This document shows positions 5,827-12,929 of a stretch of DNA of 12,929 nucleotides, one piece after another. This DNA comes from Berkiella sp964606325 (GTDB lineage: Bacteria; Pseudomonadota; Gammaproteobacteria; Berkiellales; Berkiellaceae), in NCBI GenBank assembly GCA_964606325.1, contig CAZSGE010000069.1, positions 1 through 12,929 of the forward strand, given 5' to 3'. A program made the position numbers and the translations under genes. Every line of letters starts with the position of its first letter. Position 1 is the first letter of the stretch. The notes under the pieces are model-generated. The model was not told the origin of the DNA, ran no database searches, and was given only the letters and a program-made list of their open reading frames with translations.

Positions 5827-6634
5827 GCTTATATAATCTGTTATAACCACTTACCGTTTTGTCTGGCACATGGATGGTGCCACTCATGTCATTATTTGAA
5901 ATGCTTAATTCATAATCACTGAGCAAGTTATCAACTTTATTTTCAGACATCATACAAAAAGTAAACGCTGCCACTTTGTTAGGGCAATTTGCTATGGGCT
6001 TCCCTGGGCCGCAATCTTTAAAATGTGCTTTATGTATTGTCCATAAATCATCAACAGAGGGGGTTAGGCCTAAGCGCAACAAGGCAAAGTAAGGCGCTCG
6101 ATGTTTGGCTAAAAACGACAAGGTTTGCTCTGGTACAGGCATATGTTGCAAGGTTGCAGAGGTGAGCACCAAATCAAAATCACCAATCACCCTATCAAAA
6201 TCACCTTGGATATCCAAAAAAGAAAGCTCATGATTCTCTAATGGCTTACCCAGCTTAATGACCTCGGGCAACTCAACGACTGTCCATTCAAAATCGAAAT
6301 CTTTAAAAATACGTTTAGCTATAAAATAATGTGTGCCAAAAGCACCACCAAAATCTAACACGCGGATTTTGTCTTTTTTATTGATTAACGAAATAACCAT
6401 CAATAAAAACAAATGATGTGCATCAAGCACTAGTTTTGTGCTGCCACTATTTAGTGTTTCAATATACTGTAAAGTTTTATTATAAATAATCTCGATGAGT
6501 TGATTATCATCATAACCATTGAATTTGCTAACAGCGTTATTTGCTTCATCGAAATTATTAAAAACGCTTTTTGCGCCTAACAGTTTGCGCGCTATTTTTT
6601 TGGTGATGGGGGGGATGAGTTGATCTAGAATCAT
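5819..6634 (-). CDS. TIGR04325-type putative methyltransferase
   Basis: The 271-residue protein has a Rossmann-like SAM-binding segment, VLDFGGAFGTHYF (92-104), followed by WTVVELPEVI (117-126) and FDLVLTSATLQHM. This, with the N-terminal FDEANNAVSKFNGYDD region, is the pattern of the TIGR04325 methyltransferase family found in surface-polysaccharide loci. The acceptor is unknown; O- or N-methylation of a sugar is the default guess. The ATG at 6634 is preceded by AAGGGA at about 9 bases. It stands alone on its strand: upstream lie a decayed sulfatase tail and a long AT-rich gap, and downstream its end overlaps the decarboxylase gene by 8 bases. A TATAAT at 6778-6783 could drive it. Confidence 0.82.
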   Translation of the reverse strand: MILDQLIPPITKKIARKLLGAKSVFNNFDEANNAVSKFNGYDDNQLIEIIYNKTLQYIETLNSGSTKLVLDAHHLFLLMVISLINKKDKIRVLDFGGAFGTHYFIAKRIFKDFDFEWTVVELPEVIKLGKPLENHELSFLDIQGDFDRVIGDFDLVLTSATLQHMPVPEQTLSFLAKHRAPYFALLRLGLTPSVDDLWTIHKAHFKDCGPGKPIANCPNKVAAFTFCMMSENKVDNLLSDYELSISNNDMSGTIHVPDKTVSGYNRLYKLK

Positions 6635-6663
6635 TACATTATTTCCCTTGAAAAAACCAACTA

Positions 6664-6720
6664 TTAAGAATGATGCGCTTTATCTGTAACTTCTACAAAA
6701 ATGTTGGTTTGAGTTTGCCA
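6664..6720 (-). pseudogene. Remnant of a sulfatase-family C-terminus
   Basis: Translated on the minus strand, these 19 codons read W-Q-T-Q-T-N-I-F-V-E-V-T-D-K-A-H-H-S-stop. This aligns without gaps to residues 500-517 of the intact sulfatase-like protein encoded at 8303-9880 (W-E-D-P-T-N-N-F-V-D-V-T-D-K-V-H-L-E), with 10 identities in the first 16. The DNA also matches, sharing CTTTATCTGTAAC on the plus strand. An in-frame stop sits just before the Trp codon, and no upstream part of the gene is recognisable, although a shifted frame reading RYLLDGKLK may continue it. It is a non-coding scar of a sulfatase gene that once lay upstream of the methyltransferase. Confidence 0.75.
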
Positions 6721-7002
6721 TCAAGTAAATACCGATTACGGAACATGTCAGCTCATCTCCACTAACAAACGATCATTATTATACACATTGTCACTCAAAA
6801 AAGTTAGCAGCATGCCTATATGCAACCCATAAATCAAACCAAAGATAATAATTAATCCTTGTCATGTCAAAATTTAAAGTACAACTAAGTATTAAAAAAT
6901 AAACTTTAACTAAATCAGATCTAAATCAATAAAAGTAACGATTTCCATTGAGAATTAAATTGCGGTAGGATACTTTCGAAAAATCAAGTAATTTCAAAGA
7001 GA

Positions 7003-7025
7003 TATTTTGTTCTTATAACAAAATA
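7003..7025 (+). promoter_or_regulatory. Perfect hairpin abutting the oxygenase ribosome binding site
   Basis: TATTTTGTT (7003-7011) and AACAAAATA (7017-7025) form a perfect 9-bp inverted repeat with a 5-base loop. It ends directly at the AGGGG Shine-Dalgarno sequence (7026-7030) of the gene starting at 7037. It may affect translation or bind a dimeric regulator; either role is inferred from position. Confidence 0.5.
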
Positions 7026-7036
7026 AGGGGTAACCA

Positions 7037-8095
7037 ATGCAAAGCGATAAATATAAGCTTCTTAAAACACTTTTGCTAACTGTTTACGATTGCATGATGT
7101 TGGCATATGGGCTGGCTTATTATTTCTTAAGAAGGAATAAACCATTGCTTCTACGTACACCTGCTAACTCTCACTTAAGCATGATAAGGCTGTTTTGTCT
7201 TACAAAGGGCTGGTCAAACGATTTCCTTTCAAAGTGTGTGTCTTTGTTTGATAAACCTCTTCCCCTGCCACATCATACTGGGGTATTAGGTGAATTATCT
7301 TCGCACCAAATTAGTACAATCACAAAGTCGCTAGATCAAGATGGCTACTACATTTTTGATAATAGACTCCCTCCAGAAACAGTCAAACGTTTATACCAAT
7401 TTGCTTGCGAACAAGAATGTATGCCTCGCCCCCTTGATGGCGAAAGTACACCTCCCACTAAAACTCGTTATGATAGAAATAATTTAAAATCAACTGTTTA
7501 TGATTTACCGTCTGCATCATGCTTATCTAATCCAGATGTGCAAAATCTGTTAACTGATCATTCAATTATAAGTATCGCGCAAAGCTATCTGAGGACCTCT
7601 CCAAAAGCTGAGCCTATTGCATTTTGGTGGAGCACGCCTTTTGGTGGAGTTGCTCAATCAAACGCCGCACAATTGTATCATTTTGATTTAGATCGATTTA
7701 AATGGATCAAGTTCTTTATTTTTTTAACCGATGTAACACTTGAAACAGGGCCTCATGTATTTATCAGACAATCACATCAAACTGGCAAAATACCATATGA
7801 GTTGCTAAAAGCAGGTTATGTAAGGCATGAAGATAAAGATGTTACAAAATTTTATCCTTCTGATGACATTAAAACCTTCACTGTTCCAGCGGGTACTATC
7901 GTAGCAGAAGACACTCGAGGCTTACATAAAGGCACATCACTTCTTAATGGCGAACGCCTAGTGCTCGAATTGCAATTTAGTAATTGCTTATTCGGTGCTG
8001 TATCAACCTGTATTCAAGATGCGAATATCAAACAGACCCATCTTTTAGATTTTGCCCAAAAATATCCAAAAATTTTCAAACTATATCCTGTTTGA
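7037..8095 (+). CDS. Phytanoyl-CoA dioxygenase (PhyH)-like 2-oxoglutarate/Fe(II) oxygenase
   Basis: The 352-residue protein has a C-terminal double-stranded beta-helix oxygenase domain. The iron site is read as His215 and Asp217 (YHFDLDRFK) plus His297 (DTRGLHKG). Arg307 (GERLVLE), ten residues after the distal His, is placed as in PhyH to bind 2-oxoglutarate. KFFIFLTDVTLETGPHVFIRQSH (225-247) is the typical PhyH core strand. Residues 9-31 are hydrophobic and may anchor the protein in the membrane or pack in the fold. Such enzymes hydroxylate varied substrates; here a sugar or lipid-linked intermediate is a guess from context. The ATG follows AGGGG at 6 bases. It is a single-gene unit, opposite in direction to both neighbours, ending before a strong hairpin. 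Confidence 0.85.
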   Translation: MQSDKYKLLKTLLLTVYDCMMLAYGLAYYFLRRNKPLLLRTPANSHLSMIRLFCLTKGWSNDFLSKCVSLFDKPLPLPHHTGVLGELSSHQISTITKSLDQDGYYIFDNRLPPETVKRLYQFACEQECMPRPLDGESTPPTKTRYDRNNLKSTVYDLPSASCLSNPDVQNLLTDHSIISIAQSYLRTSPKAEPIAFWWSTPFGGVAQSNAAQLYHFDLDRFKWIKFFIFLTDVTLETGPHVFIRQSHQTGKIPYELLKAGYVRHEDKDVTKFYPSDDIKTFTVPAGTIVAEDTRGLHKGTSLLNGERLVLELQFSNCLFGAVSTCIQDANIKQTHLLDFAQKYPKIFKLYPV

Positions 8096-8110
8096 GATGC
8101 ACCAATTAAA

Positions 8111-8147
8111 AATGAGATGAATTTAAAAAAAATAAATTCATCTCATT
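8111..8147. terminator. 14-bp perfect hairpin between convergent genes, probable bidirectional terminator
   Basis: AATGAGATGAATTT (8111-8124) pairs perfectly with AAATTCATCTCATT (8134-8147) around a 9-base A-rich loop. It lies 15 bases after the oxygenase stop. On the minus strand the stem is followed by TTTAATT, so it is more terminator-like for transcripts from the sulfatase side, while its closeness to the oxygenase gene suggests it ends that message too. Confidence 0.7.
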
Positions 8148-8234
8148 CCTCCAAAATCAAACTTCCCATACGTTGATTTCAATTCACAAATTGAGGCTTA
8201 AGAACATACACTTAAATAAATGGCTAATAGAATT

Positions 8235-8266
8235 AAGAGAATTAAATGTAATTATTTACTTCTCTT
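8235..8266 (-). terminator. Second hairpin, likely 3' end of the rml-sulfatase operon
   Basis: AAGAGAA (8235-8241) pairs with TTCTCTT (8260-8266). After one mismatch TAAAT (8243-8247) pairs with ATTTA (8254-8258), leaving a 6-base loop. It lies about 36 bases past the sulfatase stop codon. The stem is A/T-rich and the U-tract poor, so terminator function is moderate inference. Confidence 0.45.
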
Positions 8267-8302
8267 ATTCCATAAATCAAAGTGATTTTTCAATGCTAAT
8301 CA

Positions 8303-9880
8303 TCAATTATTTAATGACGCAACATTCTTTTCAAGGTGCACTTTATCTGTAACATCCACAAAATTATTTGTAGGATCTTCCCACCACATAAAATAGCTCT
8401 TATCTTCTAATATGGGGTAACTTTCTTTCCATAGCTCATTGAATATTATTCTAAATGAATTTACTGGAGAGACTTGAGGATATAGTTTACCCTTGACTTT
8501 ATCAGGCACATAGTATGCATTTAAAATTCCATAGCGCGCCTGCATGTCTTCTACCGAATTTTTATCTATCACAAGATTAGTATCCCCTGGTCCCGCATTT
8601 TCTGGTATGCCAGTACCATGATCACCTTGAATAATAATGATAGGTTCTCTCGATGAGTTCTTTATAATGAGGTTTACTGCTTCTTCTGTTTTACGATTAA
8701 TATAAGTTACCACATCAACAAATGCCTCTTTTGAATCTATATTTTCATGTTCATGGAAATCTCGTTTATTGCCATTTTTATCAAATCGAAAAGGAGGGTG
8801 AGGAGCATACATGTGCAAAAAGACAAATTTAGGACTTTTCAACTTTGGAAGCTGAGCAAGCGCATCAAAAGAATAACGTTGCTGTTTATATAAATCGTAA
8901 GCAAATGGTCTTAACAAAGTCATTTTAATAATACTATCGTAAAACGGATTCAAAGGGATAAAAGAATAGTTGATGAGATGATCTGCTCTATTACCAAGAG
9001 CTTCAGTTAAATGCCAACCACTTGAGAAAGAAATAAACTGATAACCATGTTTACGTACTTCATTAACTACTTTTGGAGAAGAAATCAATTTATAATATAG
9101 TCGCATATCAGTTGTAACAAGCCCATTAGCTTCTTCGTTAATATAGTCCATATTAAGTGAAGATGATAATGACAGATGTGTTACAGGATAATTGCTATAA
9201 CTATCCTTAGCAACATAAAATCCTTTTTTCTCTAAGGTATTAATAAAAGCTGTGTTATCAAAATTGAAATGCTTTTTAAACGTTACATTACTTGGATACA
9301 TATCCAAAATAATGTAATAAATATCCGGCAAACTTTCCTTTGAAATTTCTTTAACGGGCTCAACTGAAGCACTAGCAAACAGTGTAGATTTAGTTTGATT
9401 TGATTTCTCAATATAAGCATTTAACCTTGAAACAACATCTTGATGATGGCTTGAGGCAAAATTAAACGTGATTAAACAAAACATGGCCAAAGAAGTTACA
9501 CTTAAAAAATTCGACAGATTTAAAAAGCTAGACTTCGATTTCCATATTTTTAAGCTTAGAGAAATTACCAGAACAACAAATAACCCAGCCATTAAATTAG
9601 ATACCAAGGAGATATGTTGTGCTCTAATATGAATATTAATGCTATCTACGATGGGGCCATATGAAAAGAAAAGCAATAAAAAGGCAGAGAGTATAACGGC
9701 ACTTTTACTCAACGGCTTAAAGATACATAGAATCGCCAAAATCAACATTGTTGCAAAGAACGCACACGACATTCCTATTATCATATATTTAAGTGGAAAT
9801 TCATTGAAGTTTTTTGAACAGAAAAAGTATATCGGCAGTATTGCAAACAACAGTGGATGAAAATGTTTAAGTTTACCCAT
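8303..9880 (-). CDS. Membrane-anchored sulfatase/phosphoethanolamine-transferase-like protein
   Basis: This 525-residue protein has about five N-terminal hydrophobic helices (roughly 8-21, 31-54, 59-79, 90-112 and 124-143), then an alkaline-phosphatase-superfamily domain from about 185. Seen there are DIYYIILDMYPS with the metal-binding Asp193, NYPVTHLSLSSS with Thr234 at the nucleophile position, HMYAPHPPF with His361, and QGDHGTG with Asp420/His421. Thr rather than Cys at the nucleophile argues for a phospho-group transferase or hydrolase over a classical formylglycine sulfatase. The domain should face the periplasm and modify the glycan or its lipid. It is the last gene of the rml operon, 38 bp after the preceding stop, with AGGG as ribosome binding site about 11 bases from the ATG. 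A related C-terminal fragment survives at 6664-6720. Confidence 0.85.
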   Translation of the reverse strand: MGKLKHFHPLLFAILPIYFFCSKNFNEFPLKYMIIGMSCAFFATMLILAILCIFKPLSKSAVILSAFLLLFFSYGPIVDSINIHIRAQHISLVSNLMAGLFVVLVISLSLKIWKSKSSFLNLSNFLSVTSLAMFCLITFNFASSHHQDVVSRLNAYIEKSNQTKSTLFASASVEPVKEISKESLPDIYYIILDMYPSNVTFKKHFNFDNTAFINTLEKKGFYVAKDSYSNYPVTHLSLSSSLNMDYINEEANGLVTTDMRLYYKLISSPKVVNEVRKHGYQFISFSSGWHLTEALGNRADHLINYSFIPLNPFYDSIIKMTLLRPFAYDLYKQQRYSFDALAQLPKLKSPKFVFLHMYAPHPPFRFDKNGNKRDFHEHENIDSKEAFVDVVTYINRKTEEAVNLIIKNSSREPIIIIQGDHGTGIPENAGPGDTNLVIDKNSVEDMQARYGILNAYYVPDKVKGKLYPQVSPVNSFRIIFNELWKESYPILEDKSYFMWWEDPTNNFVDVTDKVHLEKNVASLNN

Positions 9881-9918
9881 TACGCTTTAACCCTAATATT
9901 TTATAAGTCAATTTAATT

Positions 9919-11298
9919 CTAGATAGATTTACGTTTCAACAAATAAAGCGTTCTTTCGCTTTTATCAATTTTCATTTTTTGAATGACATCAAAATAAACG
10001 TTAAAGTCCGCTTCAAAGCATTGCAAATTATATTCAGAAAAAACATCTTCTCTTGTTGATAAAAGTTTGACAACTTGCGAGTCTTCTTTAGGAACAAATT
10101 CAATAATCATATAGCTGCATAGTTGAGAAAAGAATTTTGCTATATGCGAAAGAGGAACATTATTAACAATTGCAATATGGTGAATTAGTCCCAAAGCAAG
10201 GATAGTATTTACAGGACCACGTTCCATTAGTGAAGCACGCTCTTCATGTCCCCATCCTATTGAAGGACTGGGGTTGGTTAAATCTAAAACTAACGGAACA
10301 ATGTTACAGGATTGCTTTTTCAAATATAAGTAATAGCTTTCAACACAACTAACATCAATATCAAATGCAATGACATCTCTAGCGTGTTTTGCGGCAATAG
10401 TGCTAAATCGCCCGGTATTAGCACCAAGATCCCATACGGTTTGAGGTTTAATCGTATCAATCCAACTCTCTATAATTTTTTCCTTTTGAGAAAAGGAATT
10501 TACTGAATAATTATTGTTGTTTATGTAATAGTCATACCATTCGGAATCTTTTTGAACTTGCCAATTAAGCTTTTGAACAGCACCTTTCAATCCTTGGACA
10601 AAATATTTCAAAGTTTGCAAGTTAAAACCTTTACTTTTATTCGAAGCGGCTTGGGTGTCGTCCTTATATTTTCTCTGCAATTTAGCATGAAAATGTATAT
10701 GAAACACGCTTGAAAGATTAAAGCAGCTTCTCATAGGTAATAAGCTACTTGCAAGATCGAGCGGAATACCATCAATGTAAATTTTTAACAACTGATTGAG
10801 ACGAACATCACGATAAATCATCAGCATTAAGGGAGCCAGAAAATGCTGACAGAACTGGCGATATGCTTGCCAAGGTTTCCCTTCTTCTATAAGTTCAAAT
10901 GAAAGCGTATCGATAAATATGGGTAACCCATGGTGGAATTGAACATTATAATTACTAGCATCTTTTAAAATCATGCCATGTTCAAGTGCAATCTCCATTA
11001 CGTTCAATGTTAATAATGCCGCATCTTTGAGTTGAGAAAAACACCATTCATAGGGATATGAGATAAAGTTTACCTTTTCAGGTTTGATAGTCACACCGTT
11101 TTGACTTTTAGAAACCTCTTCATGGGGTATTAAAAACTTCTTTTGCACAAGTTTTTCATACAACCCACTTTGCATGAGGTGTTCATAATCGGCAAAATAA
11201 GATGGATTAATATGACGAAACAATTCACCATCTTGCTGAAACATATATCCAGAAGGATCTCTAAATGAGCTTTTAATTTTTTGAATTTCTTCTAACAT
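9919..11298 (-). CDS. Two-domain protein: kinase-like N-terminal half plus SAM methyltransferase (NoeA-like)
   Basis: The 459-residue protein resembles the NoeA-like methyltransferases of glycan loci. The C-terminal half (about 250-459) is a class I methyltransferase: WDLGANTGRFS (289-299) as motif I, FDID (312-315) as the acidic loop, and LALGLIHHI (368-376) as the motif IV region. The N-terminal half contains GMILKDASNYNVQF followed by LPIFIDTLSFE. Asp113, Asn118 and Asp130 sit with the spacing of the HxDxxxxN...D signature of aminoglycoside-phosphotransferase-like kinases, and WQAYRQFCQHFLAPL follows. Whether this half is catalytic is unknown. The gene begins 12 bp after rmlB, with AAGG before its ATG, and is part of the rml operon. 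It may act on the dTDP-keto-deoxysugar made by rmlB or on the finished chain. Confidence 0.83.
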   Translation of the reverse strand: MLEEIQKIKSSFRDPSGYMFQQDGELFRHINPSYFADYEHLMQSGLYEKLVQKKFLIPHEEVSKSQNGVTIKPEKVNFISYPYEWCFSQLKDAALLTLNVMEIALEHGMILKDASNYNVQFHHGLPIFIDTLSFELIEEGKPWQAYRQFCQHFLAPLMLMIYRDVRLNQLLKIYIDGIPLDLASSLLPMRSCFNLSSVFHIHFHAKLQRKYKDDTQAASNKSKGFNLQTLKYFVQGLKGAVQKLNWQVQKDSEWYDYYINNNNYSVNSFSQKEKIIESWIDTIKPQTVWDLGANTGRFSTIAAKHARDVIAFDIDVSCVESYYLYLKKQSCNIVPLVLDLTNPSPSIGWGHEERASLMERGPVNTILALGLIHHIAIVNNVPLSHIAKFFSQLCSYMIIEFVPKEDSQVVKLLSTREDVFSEYNLQCFEADFNVYFDVIQKMKIDKSERTLYLLKRKSI

Positions 11299-11310
11299 CT
11301 AAATACCTTA

Positions 11311-12348
11311 TCATGCATTTAATGCACAAACGTTCATACTTTCTGAATTGGAGATGGCTTGCGTTAAAATATCTTTATAAAAAGCAATGGTTTTGCTTAA
11401 ACCTTCTTTAAATAAAGTTTGTGGTTCCCAGCCAAGGGCTTTATTTAATTTCTCATATGAAATTGCATATCTAAAATCATGACCTGGCCTATCTGACACA
11501 TATGAAATCAATTGCCGATAGTCCGCATTATTTTCTGCAGGGCAAGTGCGATTCAGCTCCTCACAAATCAACCAGGCAAGTTTTATATTAGATAATTCAT
11601 TATCTGCACCGATGTTATAAGTTTCACCCTTTTCACCTTGATGAAATACAAGATCAATCGCATGGCAATGATCTTCTACATACAACCAATCTCTGACATT
11701 TTTTCCATTTCCATAAATTGGAATGGATTTTCCTGACAGCGCATTCCTAATAATTGTAGGTATCAGCTTTTCCTGATGTTGATGAGGTCCAAAATTGTTA
11801 GAACAATTCGTGGTTACAGTATTTAACCCATAAGTTTTAAAATAACTTCTTACTAGGTGATCGCTACTGGCCTTGCTCGCACTGTAGGGAGAATTAGGCG
11901 CATATTGCGTTTGCTCTGTAAAGTAGCCTGTTTCACCTAATGCTCCATAAACTTCATCAGTAGAAATGTGATGAAAGCGATTTTGTGGTTTACTTTTCCA
12001 AGCTTTTCTGGCCGCTTCAAGCAAAACAAAGGTGCCCATGATATTTGTTTTGATAAACACATCGGGATTACTGATGGAGTTATCGACATGAGATTCTGCT
12101 GCAAAATGAATCACGCCATCGATTTCATAATCGCTAAATAATTTCTCAACGAGAATGGAATCTGAAATATCTCCTTTAATAAAAATATGACGAGGGTTAT
12201 TCTCAAAAGATGCCATATTTAATGGCGAAGCAGCATAGGTAAGTTTATCTAAATTGATAATGGTATAATCTGGATATTTAGTTAAAAAATAACTAATCGC
12301 ATTTGAGCCAATAAAGCCTGCGCCACCTGTAATCAATAAATGTTTCAT
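11311..12348 (-). CDS. rmlB: dTDP-glucose 4,6-dehydratase
   Basis: The enzyme removes water from dTDP-glucose to give dTDP-4-keto-6-deoxyglucose, the branch point to rhamnose, fucosamine and many rare deoxysugars. The 345 residues match RmlB length. Motifs are GGAGFIG (8-14) for NAD, HFAAESHVDNSI (81-92), the catalytic Thr130-Asp131-Glu132 in STDEVYG, Tyr155 and Lys159 in PYSASKAS, NCSNNFGPHQHQEKLIP and GNGKNVRDWLYVEDH. The ATG follows the rmlA stop codon with no spacer (TAAATG), so the two are coupled. The C-terminus carries a short tail after the usual end. No rmlC or rmlD is present in this window, so the end sugar need not be rhamnose. Confidence 0.97.
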   Translation of the reverse strand: MKHLLITGGAGFIGSNAISYFLTKYPDYTIINLDKLTYAASPLNMASFENNPRHIFIKGDISDSILVEKLFSDYEIDGVIHFAAESHVDNSISNPDVFIKTNIMGTFVLLEAARKAWKSKPQNRFHHISTDEVYGALGETGYFTEQTQYAPNSPYSASKASSDHLVRSYFKTYGLNTVTTNCSNNFGPHQHQEKLIPTIIRNALSGKSIPIYGNGKNVRDWLYVEDHCHAIDLVFHQGEKGETYNIGADNELSNIKLAWLICEELNRTCPAENNADYRQLISYVSDRPGHDFRYAISYEKLNKALGWEPQTLFKEGLSKTIAFYKDILTQAISNSESMNVCALNA

Positions 12349-12929
12349 TTATGCAAATTCTCTTGTTAATAGCTCTTCTAAATAAACTCTGTATTGGCTT
12401 TGAGGATAAGCTTCTATCAACTTGATATAATCGTCTTGAGAAATATACTTTAATCGATAAGCAATTTCTTCAATGCAGGCTATTTTTAAGCCTTGTCTTG
12501 ATTCTATTACTTCTACAAACTTACTAGCATCATGCAAACTTTCATGCGTTCCGGTATCCAGCCAAGCCATACCTCGACCCAAAATTTCAAGATGGAGTTG
12601 ATCGTTTTCAAGGTAAAGTGAATTGAGATCTGAAATCTCTAACTCACCTCGTTTTGAGGGTTGAAGCTGTTTTGCGAAATTGACTACTTGCGTGTCATAA
12701 AAATACAAACCTGTCACAGCATAATTTGATTTAGGATTTGCAGGCTTTTCTTCAATACTAATCACCTTGCCTGCTTTATCGATTTGCGCCACGCCATAAC
12801 GCTGTGGATCTTTAACATAATAACCAAATAAACAGGCGCCTTTTTGCAAAGTACTAATATTTTTTAAATAGGCAGGCAACCCTTCTCCATAGAAAATGTT
12901 ATCTCCCAAAATCAAACACACGGGCTCAT
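12349..12929 (-). CDS. rmlA: Glucose-1-phosphate thymidylyltransferase, N-terminus cut by window edge
   Basis: About 192 C-terminal codons are present. The enzyme joins glucose-1-phosphate and dTTP to give dTDP-glucose, the substrate of RmlB. Recognised segments are EPVCLILGDNIFYG at the window edge, YGVAQIDKAGKVISIEEKP, SNYAVTGLYFYD, GELEISDLN and GMAWLDTGTHESL, all characteristic of RmlA. By comparison with the usual length of about 290 residues, roughly 100 N-terminal residues including the nucleotide-binding loop lie beyond 12929. The GTG at 12919-12921 is internal, not the start. The stop codon directly touches the rmlB start. Confidence 0.96.
   Translation of the reverse strand, partial: EPVCLILGDNIFYGEGLPAYLKNISTLQKGACLFGYYVKDPQRYGVAQIDKAGKVISIEEKPANPKSNYAVTGLYFYDTQVVNFAKQLQPSKRGELEISDLNSLYLENDQLHLEILGRGMAWLDTGTHESLHDASKFVEVIESRQGLKIACIEEIAYRLKYISQDDYIKLIEAYPQSQYRVYLEELLTREFA

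Larger units (their letters stand above)
6635..7036. promoter_or_regulatory. AT-rich divergent regulatory gap with weak promoter candidates
   Basis: This 402-bp gap separates the divergent TIGR04325-type methyltransferase and the oxygenase gene. It holds the sulfatase scar (6664-6720), an 8-bp inverted repeat AAACCAAC/GTTGGTTT (6654-6661 and 6703-6710), a perfect -10 hexamer TATAAT on the minus strand at 6778-6783 with only a poor -35 (TAACTT), and a hairpin next to the oxygenase ribosome binding site (7003-7025). No convincing plus-strand promoter was found. There is no credible gene in the rest; short open frames have no recognisable motifs. Confidence 0.4.

Noticed and set aside
12919..12929. 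GTG at 12919-12921 or ATG at 12927-12929 as the start of rmlA
   Set aside because: The in-frame residues before the GTG (E-P) continue the conserved RmlA sequence, so the gene runs beyond the window; the ATG is in another frame.

Overview
The window looks like a polysaccharide (O-antigen, capsule or exopolysaccharide) biosynthesis locus from an AT-rich Gram-negative bacterium, bordered on its left by a three-part hipBST toxin-antitoxin operon. Short intergenic gaps, Shine-Dalgarno-like starts, recognisable sigma70-type promoter elements and the gene content fit a gammaproteobacterium. The low GC and the HipBST type make a Legionella- or Coxiella-like lineage plausible, but nothing here proves it. 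No rRNA, tRNA, insertion sequence, CRISPR array or origin was seen.

Left edge (1-1180, minus strand): hipB, hipS and the start of hipT overlap one another and lie downstream of three near-identical palindromic operators spaced exactly 40 bp apart. HipT is cut by the window edge. Its Gly-rich loop has Ala and Pro where I expect the autophosphorylated serines.

Centre (1182-8270): genes alternate between strands in small modules. These are a GT2 glycosyltransferase plus FkbM methyltransferase pair (minus), a GtrA-type membrane protein (plus), UDP-glucose 6-dehydrogenase (minus), UDP-glucuronate decarboxylase/UDP-xylose synthase (plus), a TIGR04325-type methyltransferase (minus) and a phytanoyl-CoA-dioxygenase-like 2-oxoglutarate/Fe(II) oxygenase (plus). 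The dehydrogenase and decarboxylase together give UDP-glucose -> UDP-glucuronate -> UDP-xylose. Starts and stops touch or overlap at several junctions. A short decayed copy of the C-terminus of a sulfatase-family protein lies at 6664-6720, a scar of gene exchange.

Right part (8303-12929, minus strand): one tight operon, rmlA (5' end outside the window), rmlB, a two-domain protein with an aminoglycoside-phosphotransferase-like N-terminal half and a methyltransferase C-terminal half, and a membrane-anchored sulfatase/phosphoethanolamine-transferase-like protein. rmlA and rmlB make dTDP-4-keto-6-deoxyglucose. rmlC and rmlD are not in the window, so the final deoxysugar is unknown.

Taken together the locus supplies UDP-xylose and/or UDP-glucuronate and a dTDP-6-deoxyhexose, one glycosyltransferase, three methyltransferases, one oxygenase and one alkaline-phosphatase-superfamily enzyme. 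This suggests a heavily decorated surface glycan. The most notable observations are the HipBST operon with its serine-less kinase loop and phased operators, the sulfatase scar, and the kinase-fold/methyltransferase fusion.
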